DNA of 64,000 bases from Peteryoungia desertarenae (GTDB lineage: Bacteria > Pseudomonadota > Alphaproteobacteria > Rhizobiales > Rhizobiaceae): positions 2,634,501 to 2,698,500 of the forward strand of contig NZ_CP058350.1 in the NCBI RefSeq assembly GCF_005860795.2, given 5' to 3'. Position 1 is the stretch's first letter, and each line of letters opens with the position of its first letter. Position numbers and translations under genes: made by a program. This document shows, in pieces, positions 49,987-59,461 of the stretch. The notes beneath the pieces are model-generated. The model had not been told where the DNA came from and did not search any database. It saw only the letters and a program-made list of their open reading frames with translations.

Positions 49987-50208
49987 ATGGCGAAAGAACC
50001 AGACAGCATGATCCTGCCAATGCTGCGGGAAATTCGTGATGAAATGCGTGAAATGAAGCAGCAACTGGACAAGCTTGAAAGTGGCCAGAAGATCATTCGC
50101 CAGGCACTGCAGGCGGACACTATGATGTCACGACTGGTCACCGGTGAGTTCGAGGAACGGATTTTTGAGCTTGAGCGCAAGGTCGAAGCGCTAATGAAGG
50201 ACAATTAG
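49987..50208 (+). CDS. Small coiled-coil protein of unknown function (73 aa)
   Basis: From the ATG at 49987, with AAGGAG about 9 bp upstream, it encodes 73 residues that are almost entirely helical with heptad-like spacing (MLREIRDEMREMKQQLDKLE and ELERKVEALMKDN). No membrane segment is present. It probably forms a dimeric coiled coil. It stands between pdhC and the SGNH hydrolase gene on the same strand; function unknown. Confidence 0.7.
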   Translation: MAKEPDSMILPMLREIRDEMREMKQQLDKLESGQKIIRQALQADTMMSRLVTGEFEERIFELERKVEALMKDN

Positions 50209-50258
50209 ATTTTACGCTGTGCTCTGCTCAATGCGACTGTAAGGCTGGATATTTGTAG

Positions 50259-50897
50259 ATGAAATCCATTCTCGCTTATGGCGATAGTCTGACATGGGGA
50301 TACGACCCGGTGCATCTCGGTCGGCATGCCTATGAGGACCGCTGGACGAGTGTCCTGCAGAAGGCGCTTGGCCATGGGGTCCGGGTGATCGCCGAAGGTC
50401 TGAACGGCCGCACCACCGCCTATGACGACCATCTGGGTGATTGTGAGCGCAATGGCGTGAAGCTGCTGCCCACAGTGCTGGCGACCCACAAGCCGATTGA
50501 TCTCGTGATCATCATGCTGGGGACCAACGACCTCAAGCGTGGCATCCAGGGAACGGCAATCGGCGCGACCAGCGGCGTCAAGCGGCTGGTCAAGCTCATC
50601 CAGAAGCATGACTGGGGGTTTGAGTTCGAAAGCCCCGAGATACTGATTGTGGCACCACCACCGGTCCGCGAAACAGCCAATTCGATGTTTGGGCCAATGT
50701 TCAATCATTCGGTTGACGAAGGGGCCATGCTCGCCAGCATGTATCGCGATGCTGCAGACGAGGCAGGATGCGCCTTTTTTGATGCGGGCTCTGTCGCCGA
50801 AACAACGCCGCTTGATGGGATTCATCTCGATGCGGACAATACTCGAGCCATCGGACGCGGCCTTGAGCCCGTCGTCCGGATGCTGCTCGGACTTTAG
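50259..50897 (+). CDS. SGNH/GDSL-family hydrolase
   Basis: A 212-residue esterase-type protein without a signal peptide. Block I GDSLTWG carries the nucleophile S10, block III GTNDLK the Asn, and block V DGIHLD the catalytic Asp and His. Members cleave acyl or acetyl esters; the substrate is unknown. It lies 50 bp after the coiled-coil gene on the same strand. The next gene has its own regulatory box. Confidence 0.9.
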   Translation: MKSILAYGDSLTWGYDPVHLGRHAYEDRWTSVLQKALGHGVRVIAEGLNGRTTAYDDHLGDCERNGVKLLPTVLATHKPIDLVIIMLGTNDLKRGIQGTAIGATSGVKRLVKLIQKHDWGFEFESPEILIVAPPPVRETANSMFGPMFNHSVDEGAMLASMYRDAADEAGCAFFDAGSVAETTPLDGIHLDADNTRAIGRGLEPVVRMLLGL

Positions 50898-50932
50898 GGA
50901 ATGGCGCATTCCGCTGCATTCGGCGGGATACG

Positions 50933-50946
50933 TTGATCAAGATCAA
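50933..50946 (+). promoter_or_regulatory. FNR/FixK-type anaerobic box upstream of the YdcH gene
   Basis: TTGATCAAGATCAA is a perfect TTGAT-N4-ATCAA palindrome, the consensus for FNR, FnrN and FixK regulators. It is centred about 66 bp upstream of the YdcH start; a class II arrangement at -41.5 would put the transcript start near 50981. Control by low oxygen is inferred. Confidence 0.75.
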
Positions 50947-51005
50947 GGAGGTCCGGCGCTGTGGGCTTAACCTGACCCCATCAACCGAGAAAAGGAGATG
51001 GGATC

Positions 51006-51272
51006 ATGTCGAACACACCGCACGAACTGGCAACCGAGTTTCCTGAGCATGTGGCGCTGATGCGTCATCTGAAGGAAACGGATGGTCACTTCGCACGATT
51101 GGCCGAGGCCTATCATGAGGTGAACAGGGCAGTACACCGGGCCGAAACAGATATTGAGCCTGCAGACGATTTCCACATTGTGGAGCTTCGCAAGAAGCGG
51201 ATGCAGCTCAAGGATGAAATCTACGGGATGCTGGTTCATCATGAACCGGAGGCTGAAACGCCGGTCGTCTGA
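51006..51272 (+). CDS. YdcH-family (DUF465) small protein
   Basis: An 88-residue protein of the YdcH/DUF465 family: a helical hairpin with LMRHLKETDGHFARLAEAYHEVN and ELRKKRMQLKDEIYGML. Such proteins are abundant in proteobacteria and have no established function. A good ribosome-binding site (AAAAGGAG) precedes the ATG. The perfect FNR/FixK-type box upstream suggests it is made when oxygen is low, which is the best functional hint here. Confidence 0.88.
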   Translation: MSNTPHELATEFPEHVALMRHLKETDGHFARLAEAYHEVNRAVHRAETDIEPADDFHIVELRKKRMQLKDEIYGMLVHHEPEAETPVV

Positions 51273-51355
51273 CCTTCGCAACGCTTCCAGTCCCGAAGAA
51301 GGCCTTTTGATCGCGGGGTCGAAGGGTCTTAGAAAACCGAGGAGTGGAAGCGCCC

Positions 51356-52801
51356 ATGTCGAATGCCTATGACGTCATCATTATTGGTTCTGGCCCCGGT
51401 GGTTATGTAACCGCCATTCGTGCTGCCCAGTTGGGGCTCAAGACGGCAATCGTCGAACGCGAGCATCTGGGCGGCATCTGCCTCAACTGGGGCTGTATCC
51501 CGACAAAAGCGCTGCTGCGCTCCGCCGAGATTCTGGATCACGCCAACCATGCGAAGTCTTACGGGTTGACGCTGAACGGCACGATGACCGCCGACGTCAA
51601 GGACGTGGTTGCCCGTTCGCGCGGCGTTTCGGCCCGCCTGAACGGCGGCGTCGCCTTCCTGATGAAGAAAAACAAGATCGACGTCATCTGGGGCGAAGCC
51701 AAGCTCTCGAAGCCCGGCGAAGTGGTCGTCGGCAATATGTCGAAGCCCGTTGTCGAGCCGCAGAACCCGGTTCCGAAGGGCGTCAAGGGCGAGGGCACCT
51801 ACACCGCCAAGCACATCATTGTCGCAACGGGTGCGCGTCCGCGCGCTCTTCCTGGCATCGAGCCGGATGGCAAGTTGATCTGGACCTATTTCGAAGCGAT
51901 GAAGCCGGACTTCATGCCGAAGTCACTGGTCGTCATGGGCTCGGGCGCCATCGGCATCGAATTCGCCTCCTTCTACCGCTCGATGGGCGTGGATGTCACC
52001 GTCGTCGAACTGATGGCGAACATTATGCCGGTTGAAGACGCAGAGATTTCGGCCTTTGCCCGCAAGCAGCTGGAAAAGCGCGGCTTGAAGATCATCACCG
52101 AAGCCAAGGTCTCGAAGGTGGAGAAGGGTGCAAACTCCATCACCGCCCATGTCGAGACCAAGGACGGCAAGGTCCAGCAGATCACCGCTGACCGCCTGAT
52201 CTCCGCCGTGGGCGTCCAGGGCAATATCGAGAACCTCGGTCTTGAAGCCCTCGGCGTGAAGACGGATCGCGGCTGCATTGTCATCGACGGCTACGGCAAG
52301 ACCAATGTGCCGGGCCTCTACGCGATCGGCGACGTTGCCGGCCCGCCGATGCTCGCCCACAAGGCCGAGCATGAGGGCGTCATCTGCATCGAGAAGATTG
52401 CCGGTGTGCCGGGCGTTCACCCGATGGACAAGGCCAAGATCCCGGGCTGCACCTATTGCAATCCGCAGGTCGCCTCGGTCGGTCTGACGGAAGCCAAGGC
52501 GAAAGAGCAGGGCCGGGATATCCGCGTTGGCCGTTATAACTTCAATGCCAATGGCAAGGCGATCGCGCTCGGCGAAGACCAGGGCATGATCAAGACAATC
52601 TTCGACAAGAAGACCGGGGAACTGCTTGGTGCGCATATGGTTGGCGCGGAAGTCACTGAGCTCATCCAGGGCTTCGTTGTCGCGATGAACCTTGAGACCA
52701 CGGAAGAAGAGCTGATGCACACGATCTTCCCGCATCCGACCCTGTCGGAAATGATGAAGGAAAGCGTGCTGGACGCCTATGGCCGGGTGCTCAACGCCTA
52801 A
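51356..52801 (+). CDS. lpdA: Dihydrolipoamide dehydrogenase (E3)
   Basis: A 481-residue flavoprotein that reoxidises dihydrolipoate with NAD. Seen: the FAD-binding GSGPGGYVTAIRAAQLG, the redox disulfide C42-C47 in GGICLNWGCIP, the NAD-binding GSGAIGIEFASFY and the C-terminal HTIFPHPTLSE with the active-site His-Glu pair. The ATG at 51356 (MSNAYDV) is chosen over a GTG at 51344. Its place downstream of pdhABC supports service to the pyruvate complex. Confidence 0.97.
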   Translation: MSNAYDVIIIGSGPGGYVTAIRAAQLGLKTAIVEREHLGGICLNWGCIPTKALLRSAEILDHANHAKSYGLTLNGTMTADVKDVVARSRGVSARLNGGVAFLMKKNKIDVIWGEAKLSKPGEVVVGNMSKPVVEPQNPVPKGVKGEGTYTAKHIIVATGARPRALPGIEPDGKLIWTYFEAMKPDFMPKSLVVMGSGAIGIEFASFYRSMGVDVTVVELMANIMPVEDAEISAFARKQLEKRGLKIITEAKVSKVEKGANSITAHVETKDGKVQQITADRLISAVGVQGNIENLGLEALGVKTDRGCIVIDGYGKTNVPGLYAIGDVAGPPMLAHKAEHEGVICIEKIAGVPGVHPMDKAKIPGCTYCNPQVASVGLTEAKAKEQGRDIRVGRYNFNANGKAIALGEDQGMIKTIFDKKTGELLGAHMVGAEVTELIQGFVVAMNLETTEEELMHTIFPHPTLSEMMKESVLDAYGRVLNA

Positions 52802-52878
52802 AGTCCGGTTGTGAAACGGAACGACGCCGCCTATATCAGCGGCAGGTTCCGAGTTGGCGAACCAGAAGGAGCAAAGAC

Positions 52879-53133
52879 GTGGCAGGTTTCGAAGTCGGCA
52901 TCATTGCGACGATATTCTTCGGTGGACTTGCGGGCTGGCTTGCCGGCAAGTTCATGGACATGCGCTTTGGCATCTTCATGAATATCGTCATCGGCATCGT
53001 CGGGGCAGCGATCGCAGCCGCAATCTTTCGGACCTTTGGTGTTTTCGTTGAAGGCAATTGGTTCGGCTACCTGATCACCAGCTTTGTCGGTGCCAGCATC
53101 CTTCTCTTCATCGCCAAACTCGTCAGACGGTAA
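52879..53133 (+). CDS. GlsB/YeaQ/YmgE-family membrane protein
   Basis: An 84-residue, very hydrophobic protein with three membrane segments, Gly-rich as in the transglycosylase-associated (YeaQ/YmgE) family: FFGGLAGWLAGKFM, IVIGIVGAAIAAAIF and SFVGASILLFIAKLV. The family is linked to stress responses but has no proven biochemical role. The start is a GTG at 52879 with GAAGGAG upstream. It lies between lpdA and lipA on the same strand. Confidence 0.88.
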   Translation: MAGFEVGIIATIFFGGLAGWLAGKFMDMRFGIFMNIVIGIVGAAIAAAIFRTFGVFVEGNWFGYLITSFVGASILLFIAKLVRR

Positions 53134-53172
53134 CTTTGACTGGGCCGATGCCCGGCCAGACAGGATTTATCC

Positions 53173-54156
53173 ATGGTCACCATCCTCGACAGGATCAACA
53201 ACAATGCCGCGCCTGCCGGCGAGAAGCGTGTGCGCCATCCGGAAAAGGCCCACAAGCCGGACACGGAAGTGCTGCGCAAGCCGGAATGGATCCGCGTCAA
53301 GGCACCGACCTCCAAGGGCTATCACGAGACACGGGAGCTCGTGCGCTCGCACAAGCTGGTGACGGTCTGCGAGGAAGCCGGCTGCCCGAATATCGGCGAG
53401 TGCTGGGACAAGAAGCACGCGACCTTCATGATCATGGGCGAGATCTGTACCCGCGCTTGCGCTTTCTGCAATGTCGCGACCGGCAAGCCGAACCCGCTTG
53501 ATCTCGATGAGCCCGCAAACGTCGCCAAGGCTGTTCGCCAGATGGGCCTCTCCCATGTCGTCATCACCTCTGTCGACCGCGACGATCTTGCCGACGGTGG
53601 CGCCGAGCATTTCGAGAAGGTGATCTGGGCCATCCGCGAGGCATCACCGGAAACCACGATCGAAATCCTGACGCCGGACTTCCTGAAGAAGCCTGGCGCG
53701 CTTGAGCGCGTCGTGGCCGCGAAGCCCGACGTCTTCAACCACAATATGGAAACCGTGCCCGGCAACTATCTGACGGTACGCCCAGGCGCGCGTTACTTCC
53801 ACTCCGTCCGCCTTTTGCAGCGGGTGAAGGAACTCGATCCGACCATGTTCACCAAGTCGGGCATCATGGTCGGCCTCGGCGAGGAGCGGAATGAAGTCCT
53901 GCAGCTGATGGACGACCTGCGCTCTGCCGACGTCGATTTCCTGACGATTGGTCAGTATCTCCAGCCGACCCGCAAGCACCACAAGGTCGAGCGCTTCGTC
54001 ACGCCGGAAGAGTTCAAGTCCTATGAGGATATCGCTTACTCCAAGGGCTTTCTCATGGTCTCTTCGAGCCCGCTGACGCGCTCGTCGCATCACGCAGGCG
54101 ATGACTTTGCGCGGCTAAAGGCGGCGCGAGAGAAAAAGCTCGCGGCAGCAATCTGA
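53173..54156 (+). CDS. lipA: Lipoyl synthase LipA
   Basis: A 327-residue radical SAM enzyme that inserts two sulfurs into octanoyl groups on lipoyl domains. The auxiliary cluster motif [12 protein letters not shown] and the radical-SAM motif CTRACAFC are intact; the C terminus has [15 protein letters not shown]. It supplies the cofactor for the lipoyl domains of PdhB and PdhC encoded just upstream. A terminator follows. Confidence 0.97.
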   Translation: MVTILDRINNNAAPAGEKRVRHPEKAHKPDTEVLRKPEWIRVKAPTSKGYHETRELVRSHKLVTVCEEAGCPNIGECWDKKHATFMIMGEICTRACAFCNVATGKPNPLDLDEPANVAKAVRQMGLSHVVITSVDRDDLADGGAEHFEKVIWAIREASPETTIEILTPDFLKKPGALERVVAAKPDVFNHNMETVPGNYLTVRPGARYFHSVRLLQRVKELDPTMFTKSGIMVGLGEERNEVLQLMDDLRSADVDFLTIGQYLQPTRKHHKVERFVTPEEFKSYEDIAYSKGFLMVSSSPLTRSSHHAGDDFARLKAAREKKLAAAI

Positions 54157-54178
54157 CAGCACGCCACATATTGTTTAA

Positions 54179-54215
54179 ATGCCCGATGCTCGATAAGAGT
54201 GTCGGGCATTTTGCT
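54179..54215 (+). terminator. Rho-independent terminator of lipA
   Basis: ATGCCCGA (54179-54186) and TCGGGCAT (54202-54209), with an inner CTC/GAG pair, followed by TTTGCTTT. It lies 22 bp after the lipA stop. Confidence 0.83.
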
Positions 54216-54277
54216 TTCATGCTTTGCGTGTAATCCGTTCCAAGCTTCACCAACTTCATTGTGCAGCAGGTCTTCCC

Positions 54278-54862
54278 GTGACCATTTCTATTGACCGAGC
54301 AGCGGCCATTGAACAGCTGCGACACGCCAGACGCATCATGGTCGTGGGATGCGCCGGCAGCGGCAAGTCGACATTGTCGATGCGGCTGAGCGAGTCCCTT
54401 GATCTTCCTTATCTGTCGATGGATCGGGAGATCTTCTGGCTGCCGGGGTGGCAGCTGCGGCCACGAGCAGAAGCCCTTGAGCGCATGAAGGCCTTTGCGC
54501 AGCGTGATCGCTGGATCTTCGACGGTAACAGCCCCGGTAGCATGTCCATCCGACTTGACCGCGCAGACATGGTCATCTGGATGCGTCCTCCTCGTCCTGT
54601 GTCAGTCTACGGTATCCTGTCGGGCTGGCTGCGCCATCGCGGAACGATACGACCGGGGATGCCGGAAGGCTGCCCGGAGAAGATGGACTGGCCCTTCTTC
54701 CGCTACGTTTGGACCTTTGAGCGCGAAGAAGCGCCACAGTTCGAGTATGCTTTTTCAAAGGCACGCGCGGATCTGCCAATTTTGACATTGCGATCCTTTT
54801 CGGAGGCGCGGCAATTGGCAGAAGGGCTGGAGAATGGTCAGCTTGAGGTCGACAGTTGCTGA
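54278..54862 (+). CDS. P-loop kinase-like protein (adenylate kinase/FlaR type)
   Basis: A 194-residue P-loop NTPase. The Walker A motif GCAGSGKST lies near residues 24-32, followed by a DREIFWLPGW segment and RWIFDGNSPGSM, as in proteins annotated as topology modulation protein or FlaR. These resemble adenylate kinases and their function is not settled. I chose the GTG at 54278 with AGGTC upstream; an in-frame ATG at 54224 lies near the lipA terminator and adds 18 residues. Confidence 0.8.
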   Translation: MTISIDRAAAIEQLRHARRIMVVGCAGSGKSTLSMRLSESLDLPYLSMDREIFWLPGWQLRPRAEALERMKAFAQRDRWIFDGNSPGSMSIRLDRADMVIWMRPPRPVSVYGILSGWLRHRGTIRPGMPEGCPEKMDWPFFRYVWTFEREEAPQFEYAFSKARADLPILTLRSFSEARQLAEGLENGQLEVDSC

Positions 54863-54872
54863 ACAGGTTTAA

Positions 54873-55004
54873 AACTTCGAGAAGAAGCACGCACCGATCT
54901 TCCTCCATAAACTGGAGAAATACGGTGCGACACTTTCGGTCATCGTGGTGAAAACACGCAAAGAGGCCACAGAACTGCTTGATCTTGGCCATTTGCCTGC
55001 TTAA
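54873..55004 (+). pseudogene. Start-less coding-like fragment (43 codons)
   Basis: Between the stop TAA at 54870-54872 and the TAA at 55002-55004 the plus strand reads like protein: KKHAPIFLHKLEKYGATLS and then VIVVKTRKEATELLDLGHLP. No start codon lies at its front; the first GTG is in the middle. Codon use is ordinary. This looks like the 3' end of a gene whose front has been lost. I cannot name the family. Confidence 0.4.
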
Positions 55005-55013
55005 GTGCGGCTC

Positions 55014-55466
55014 ATGCCACAATTTGAAACGCGCCGTATCGTCAAGCACTCGCCCGCCCGGATGTATGAACTCGTGGCAGATGTCGAGCGCTATCCTGAA
55101 TTCCTGCCGCTTTGCGAAGGTCTCAATGTGAGATCGCGCCGTGAAAGAGATGGCAAGGAACTTTTGCTCGCCGACATGACAGTGGGTTACAAGGCCATTC
55201 GCGAGACCTTCACGACCCAGGTCCTCTTGAACAGGGCGGATCTTGCAATCGATGTGAAATATATCGAGGGCCCGTTTCGTTATCTGGACAATCGCTGGCG
55301 GTTCGTCGACACCGTCGATGGCAACTGCGCAGTCGAGTTCTTCATCGACTACGAGTTCAAGAACCGCATCCTCGGTGCCCTGATGGGGTCCATGTTCGAT
55401 CGTGCGTTTCGCATGTTCGCCGAAGCCTTCGAAGCGCGGGCAGACAAGGTTTACGCCGGCGTCTGA
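55014..55466 (+). CDS. COQ10/RatA-like START-fold protein
   Basis: A 150-residue protein of the polyketide cyclase/START-like group, with RRIVKHSPARMYELVADVERYPEFLPLC at the front, the hallmark of COQ10 and RatA proteins. Alphaproteobacterial members are thought to bind ubiquinone and help respiration; the RatA toxin label from E. coli is less apt. The ATG at 55014 is chosen. Its last 16 bp overlap the end of the convergent cinA gene. Confidence 0.87.
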   Translation: MPQFETRRIVKHSPARMYELVADVERYPEFLPLCEGLNVRSRRERDGKELLLADMTVGYKAIRETFTTQVLLNRADLAIDVKYIEGPFRYLDNRWRFVDTVDGNCAVEFFIDYEFKNRILGALMGSMFDRAFRMFAEAFEARADKVYAGV

Positions 55467-55957
55467 GCCACCTTGAGGAGCATGTCGAGAGCCGTTCTGA
55501 TCGTGGCGAGCCGAACCTCATCACGCCCCGGATCCCCATAGCGCATCTCTCGATGATCAACGGTGCCATGGCGGGTCGCAAGAGCCAGGTGTACCAGCCC
55601 AACCGGTTTTTCGGCCGATCCACCGCCGGGACCGGCAATCCCCGTAACGGCTACGGCGACTTGCGCATCTGATCGCATCAGAGCCCCGTGCGCCATCTGC
55701 AACGCTGTTTCTTTGGAGACAGCACCAAAGGTTTCAACTGTGTTGGCTGAAACGCCGATCAGGTCCATCTTTGCTTGGTTCGTATAGGTCACGAAGCCAC
55801 GGTCAACGACGGACGAGGACCCGGCAATTTCGGTGAGGGCGCCCGAAATCAGCCCGCCGGTGCAGGATTCCGCCGTCGTGATCATCCATCCACGCTTGCG
55901 GTAGGTGGCGATGATTGACGCAGCCTGCGCCTCGATATCTGCCGGATACAGCCCCAT
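55451..55957 (-). CDS. CinA-family nicotinamide-nucleotide amidohydrolase
   Basis: A 168-residue stand-alone CinA C-terminal domain (PncC type), which deamidates nicotinamide mononucleotide in NAD salvage. TTAESCTGGLISGALTE with the nucleophile Ser and VTGIAGPGGGS are the signature segments. The ATG at 55957 shares its A with the ispDF stop (TGATG), so it is coupled to ispDF. The 3' end overlaps the COQ10-like gene by 16 bp. Confidence 0.93.
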   Translation of the reverse strand: MGLYPADIEAQAASIIATYRKRGWMITTAESCTGGLISGALTEIAGSSSVVDRGFVTYTNQAKMDLIGVSANTVETFGAVSKETALQMAHGALMRSDAQVAVAVTGIAGPGGGSAEKPVGLVHLALATRHGTVDHREMRYGDPGRDEVRLATIRTALDMLLKVAQTPA

Positions 55958-57162
55958 CAACTTGCTCTCCGGAAGACGACGCTGGCGGTGGCGATGGCCG
56001 CAATGCCTTCGCGCCGACCGACAAAGCCGATCTTCTCGTTGGTTGTCGCCTTGACCGAGCATCGCTCAAGTGAAATGCCGAGGATATCGGAAAGCTTTTG
56101 CCGCATGGCCTCACGGTGCGGACCAACTTTCGGCGCCTCGGCAATCAGCGAGACATCGACATTCATGATGGTTCCGCCATTTTGGCGGATGATCTTTGCC
56201 GCGTGTTCGAGGAAGATGCGCGAGGGCGCGCCTTTCCATTGCGGATCGGAGGGCGGGAAGTGATCACCGATATCGCCGGCGCCACAGGTCGCCAGCAGGG
56301 CATCGGTCAGGGCATGCAGCGCCACATCGGCATCCGAGTGCCCCATCAGTTTCTGGTCATGGGGGATGAAAATGCCGCAGAGTGTAACTCCATCGCCCGG
56401 TATCAGCTGATGAACGTCATAACCATTCCCGGTTCTGACATCAGGCAGGCTCCCGCCCAATTTCTCATCGGCCATCGCGATATCCTTGCGTGTTGTGAGT
56501 TTGACGTTGTCTGCGGATCCCTCGATGACCTGAACGGGAATGCCGGCCCATTCGGCGATCGATGCGTCATCTGTAAAGCCATTCAAGCCACTTGTTGCCG
56601 CTGCCTCATGCGCCCTAAAAATCGCCTCATATTTAAAGGCCTGCGGCGTTTGCGCGGCGCATAAATCATCCCGCGGGACGGTCGTGACAACCCGTCCGTC
56701 GCTGGAGAAGCGCTTGATGGTGTCAGTCACGGGTAGAGCAGGCAGGAGTGCAGAATGGCCGGTCATGAAACCATCTCGAACGCGGTCTAGCAGTGCCCGG
56801 TCGATGAATGGTCGCACACCGTCCTGTATCAGGACGTGGCTCACGCCTTTCCCTGCAAGAGATCGCAGACCCTGGAGAACCGAGAGCTGTCGTGTCGGTG
56901 CCCCGAACGTGACGGCAATATCGTGGCTGCCAGGCAGTTGTGCCGCCATCAGACGGTACAGATCCTCATCGTCCGGATGAATGACCACAATGATCGGTCC
57001 GGTATGTGGCCAGTCCAAAAAAGCCTTTATGGTGTGCCAGAGGACTGCGTGACCTCCAATCTGCCGATACTGCTTTGGACCGTCAACTGTCCCTCCGGCC
57101 CGCTCGCCGCGACCTGCTGCCACAACTACGACGCCGATTCTGCGATCCCGCTCTTGCTCCAT
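55957..57162 (-). CDS. ispDF: Bifunctional IspD/IspF enzyme of the MEP isoprenoid pathway
   Basis: A 401-residue fusion. The N-terminal half (about 1-230) is 2-C-methylerythritol 4-phosphate cytidylyltransferase with AAGRGERAG and QDGVRPFID. The C-terminal part (about 243-401) is MECDP synthase with GNGYDVHQL, the zinc-binding Asp/His, [17 protein letters not shown] and [11 protein letters not shown]. The fusion is typical of alphaproteobacteria. The ATG at 57162 is preferred. It is upstream of cinA and divergent from dusB. Confidence 0.96.
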   Translation of the reverse strand: MEQERDRRIGVVVVAAGRGERAGGTVDGPKQYRQIGGHAVLWHTIKAFLDWPHTGPIIVVIHPDDEDLYRLMAAQLPGSHDIAVTFGAPTRQLSVLQGLRSLAGKGVSHVLIQDGVRPFIDRALLDRVRDGFMTGHSALLPALPVTDTIKRFSSDGRVVTTVPRDDLCAAQTPQAFKYEAIFRAHEAAATSGLNGFTDDASIAEWAGIPVQVIEGSADNVKLTTRKDIAMADEKLGGSLPDVRTGNGYDVHQLIPGDGVTLCGIFIPHDQKLMGHSDADVALHALTDALLATCGAGDIGDHFPPSDPQWKGAPSRIFLEHAAKIIRQNGGTIMNVDVSLIAEAPKVGPHREAMRQKLSDILGISLERCSVKATTNEKIGFVGRREGIAAIATASVVFRRAS

Positions 57163-57335
57163 CTGCCTGCCTGGTTCATGACACATTACCTACAACCTGG
57201 TGCTCTATCGGCTCCGCGACTGCTTTTCCAGCAGCTGCTCTGTTTTTTGTCGATGCATCGATCATGCCCCTTGGCAATCACTGCGCAACTGGCTAAAAAT
57301 AGTGCAAGTAGCTTTGATGCCCGAAAGATAATCAA

Positions 57336-58331
57336 TTGACTTCAGTCGCGTTAGATACGCCATTTCAGATTGGCACGGTCAGGGTCCGTAACCGTGTGGT
57401 GCTGGCTCCGATGTCTGGCGTAACCGATCTGCCCTTCCGGCAGCTGGCATTTCGCTTTGGTGCTGGCCTTGTTGTAACCGAAATGGTCGCAAGTCGTGAG
57501 CTCGTTCACAATGCCGCAGAATCCTGGAGCAGGCTGAAGGGAGCGGGGTTGAATCCGCACATGGTTCAGCTCGCGGGTCGTGATCCACATTGGATGGCGG
57601 AGGCGGCAAAGATTGCTGAAGCCAATGGTGCGGACATTATCGACATCAATATGGGCTGCCCTGCGAAGAAGGTCATCGGCGGATATGCCGGTTCGGCCTT
57701 GATGCGCGAGCCCGATCACGCACTTTCCATCATCGAGGCGACCGTAAAGGCAGTGTCTGTACCGGTGACCGTGAAGATGCGGCTTGGCTGGGACCATTCG
57801 TCTCTGAATGCACCGGAACTTGCAGCTCGCGCGGAGTCTGTCGGAGTGCAGTTGATCACTGTCCATGGTCGCACCCGCATGCAGTTTTACGAAGGCAGCG
57901 CTGATTGGGATGCGATTGCAGATGTGCGTAATGCCATCACAGTGCCGCTGGTCGCAAATGGTGATGTGGATACCTCTGACGACGCCACAGAAATAATCAG
58001 GCGTTCCGGTGCCGACGCCGTGATGGTTGGTCGGTCCTCCCAGGGGCGGCCGTGGCATGCAGGTGCTCTGGCCGGAGCTGCGCCTCCGCGGCGTGAGGAT
58101 TTGCCGTCGCTGATCGTGGAGCATTACGAAATGATGCTGGCGCATTATGGGCGCGAAGTGGGGCTGCGCCACGCCCGCAAGCATCTCGGCTGGTATCTCG
58201 ATCGCCATGCGCCCGAGACGCCCCCCGGACTAAAAGCGGAAATCATGACTACCAAGGATCCGGCCTTTGTCACACGTGCCATGAAACAGGCGCTTGGCAG
58301 CACTCAAACCAGCAAACGGGAGGCCGCATGA
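57336..58331 (+). CDS. dusB: tRNA-dihydrouridine synthase DusB (NifR3)
   Basis: A 331-residue FMN enzyme that reduces uridine in t[32 protein letters not shown] with the catalytic Cys, [10 protein letters not shown] and [12 protein letters not shown] are typical. The only start that keeps the N terminus is a TTG at 57336, an unusual codon that may lower expression. It heads the dusB-ntrB-ntrC operon, as in rhizobia where it was named nifR3, and overlaps ntrB by 4 bp. Confidence 0.94.
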   Translation: MTSVALDTPFQIGTVRVRNRVVLAPMSGVTDLPFRQLAFRFGAGLVVTEMVASRELVHNAAESWSRLKGAGLNPHMVQLAGRDPHWMAEAAKIAEANGADIIDINMGCPAKKVIGGYAGSALMREPDHALSIIEATVKAVSVPVTVKMRLGWDHSSLNAPELAARAESVGVQLITVHGRTRMQFYEGSADWDAIADVRNAITVPLVANGDVDTSDDATEIIRRSGADAVMVGRSSQGRPWHAGALAGAAPPRREDLPSLIVEHYEMMLAHYGREVGLRHARKHLGWYLDRHAPETPPGLKAEIMTTKDPAFVTRAMKQALGSTQTSKREAA

Positions 58332-59461
58332 CGGCAAATAGCAGCGGCAATGGCCTAGCGATGGCCGTTCTGAATGCGATACAAAATCCCGTGGTCATGG
58401 TGGATCAAAACGGCCACATCGCTTTCGCAAACTGGGAGGCTGAAGCGTTTTTCGGAGCCAGCGCCAGTCATCTCGCACGCTATCGTATCTCGACCTTCAT
58501 TCCATTCGGCAGCCCTCTTTTGTCATTGATCGATCAGGTCCGCGAGCGCCGCGCGCCTGTGAACGAGTATCGGGTGGACCTCAGTTCCCCGCGTCTTGGG
58601 CAGGAAAAACTGGTCGATCTTTATGTTGCGCCGGTTTTGTCCCAACCGGGCAGTGTCGTTGTCGTCTTTCAGGAACGGTCGATGGCGGACAAGATCGATC
58701 GCCAATTGACCCACCGGGCTGCGGCTCGTTCGGTTACTGGCCTCGCGTCGATGCTTGCGCATGAAATCAAGAATCCACTCTCGGGCATTCGCGGCGCAGC
58801 GCAGCTTCTTGAGACGGCGGTAACCGATGAAGACCGCGCCTTGACCCGGCTGATCTGTGACGAGACCGACCGTATCGTCTCGCTTGTTGATCGCATGGAA
58901 GTCTTCTCGGACGAGCGTCCGGTTGATCGCGCGCCGGTGAACATCCATTCGGTTCTGGACCAGGTGAAGGCCGTTGCCAAGGCCGGCTTCGCTCGCAACA
59001 TTCGCGTCACCGAGAGTTACGATCCGTCGCTGCCCCCGGTCTTTGCCAATCGGGACCAGCTGGTGCAGGTCTTCCTGAACCTGGTGAAAAATGCCGCCGA
59101 GGCGATCGGAGATCGGACGGATGGTGAAATTCAGCTTACGACCGCCTATCGACCGGGGATCCGTCTTTCGGTTGCCGGATCACGGGAAAAGATATCGCTT
59201 CCCCTGGAATTCTGCGTCCACGATAACGGACCCGGCGTGCCGACTGACCTCCTGCCACACCTTTTTGACCCCTTCATCACGACCAAGACCAACGGTTCCG
59301 GCCTCGGACTTGCGCTGGTGGCAAAGATAATCGGCGGTCATGGCGGCATCATCGAATGTGACAGCCAGGCAAGCCGAACCACGTTTCGCGTCCTCATGCC
59401 GATGTCCAAGGATACGGCCCTTGAGGATACGCCTCTCGCCAACCCCACAGGAACGAACTGA
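58328..59461 (+). CDS. ntrB: Nitrogen regulation histidine kinase NtrB (GlnL)
   Basis: A 377-residue cytoplasmic kinase: a PAS domain (about 12-115), a HisKA domain with the phosphorylated H145 in [11 protein letters not shown], and a HATPase domain with [10 protein letters not shown] and DNGPGVP, ending [18 protein letters not shown]. With PII protein it senses nitrogen status and phosphorylates NtrC. Its stop and the ntrC start share one base. Confidence 0.96.
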   Translation: MTANSSGNGLAMAVLNAIQNPVVMVDQNGHIAFANWEAEAFFGASASHLARYRISTFIPFGSPLLSLIDQVRERRAPVNEYRVDLSSPRLGQEKLVDLYVAPVLSQPGSVVVVFQERSMADKIDRQLTHRAAARSVTGLASMLAHEIKNPLSGIRGAAQLLETAVTDEDRALTRLICDETDRIVSLVDRMEVFSDERPVDRAPVNIHSVLDQVKAVAKAGFARNIRVTESYDPSLPPVFANRDQLVQVFLNLVKNAAEAIGDRTDGEIQLTTAYRPGIRLSVAGSREKISLPLEFCVHDNGPGVPTDLLPHLFDPFITTKTNGSGLGLALVAKIIGGHGGIIECDSQASRTTFRVLMPMSKDTALEDTPLANPTGTN

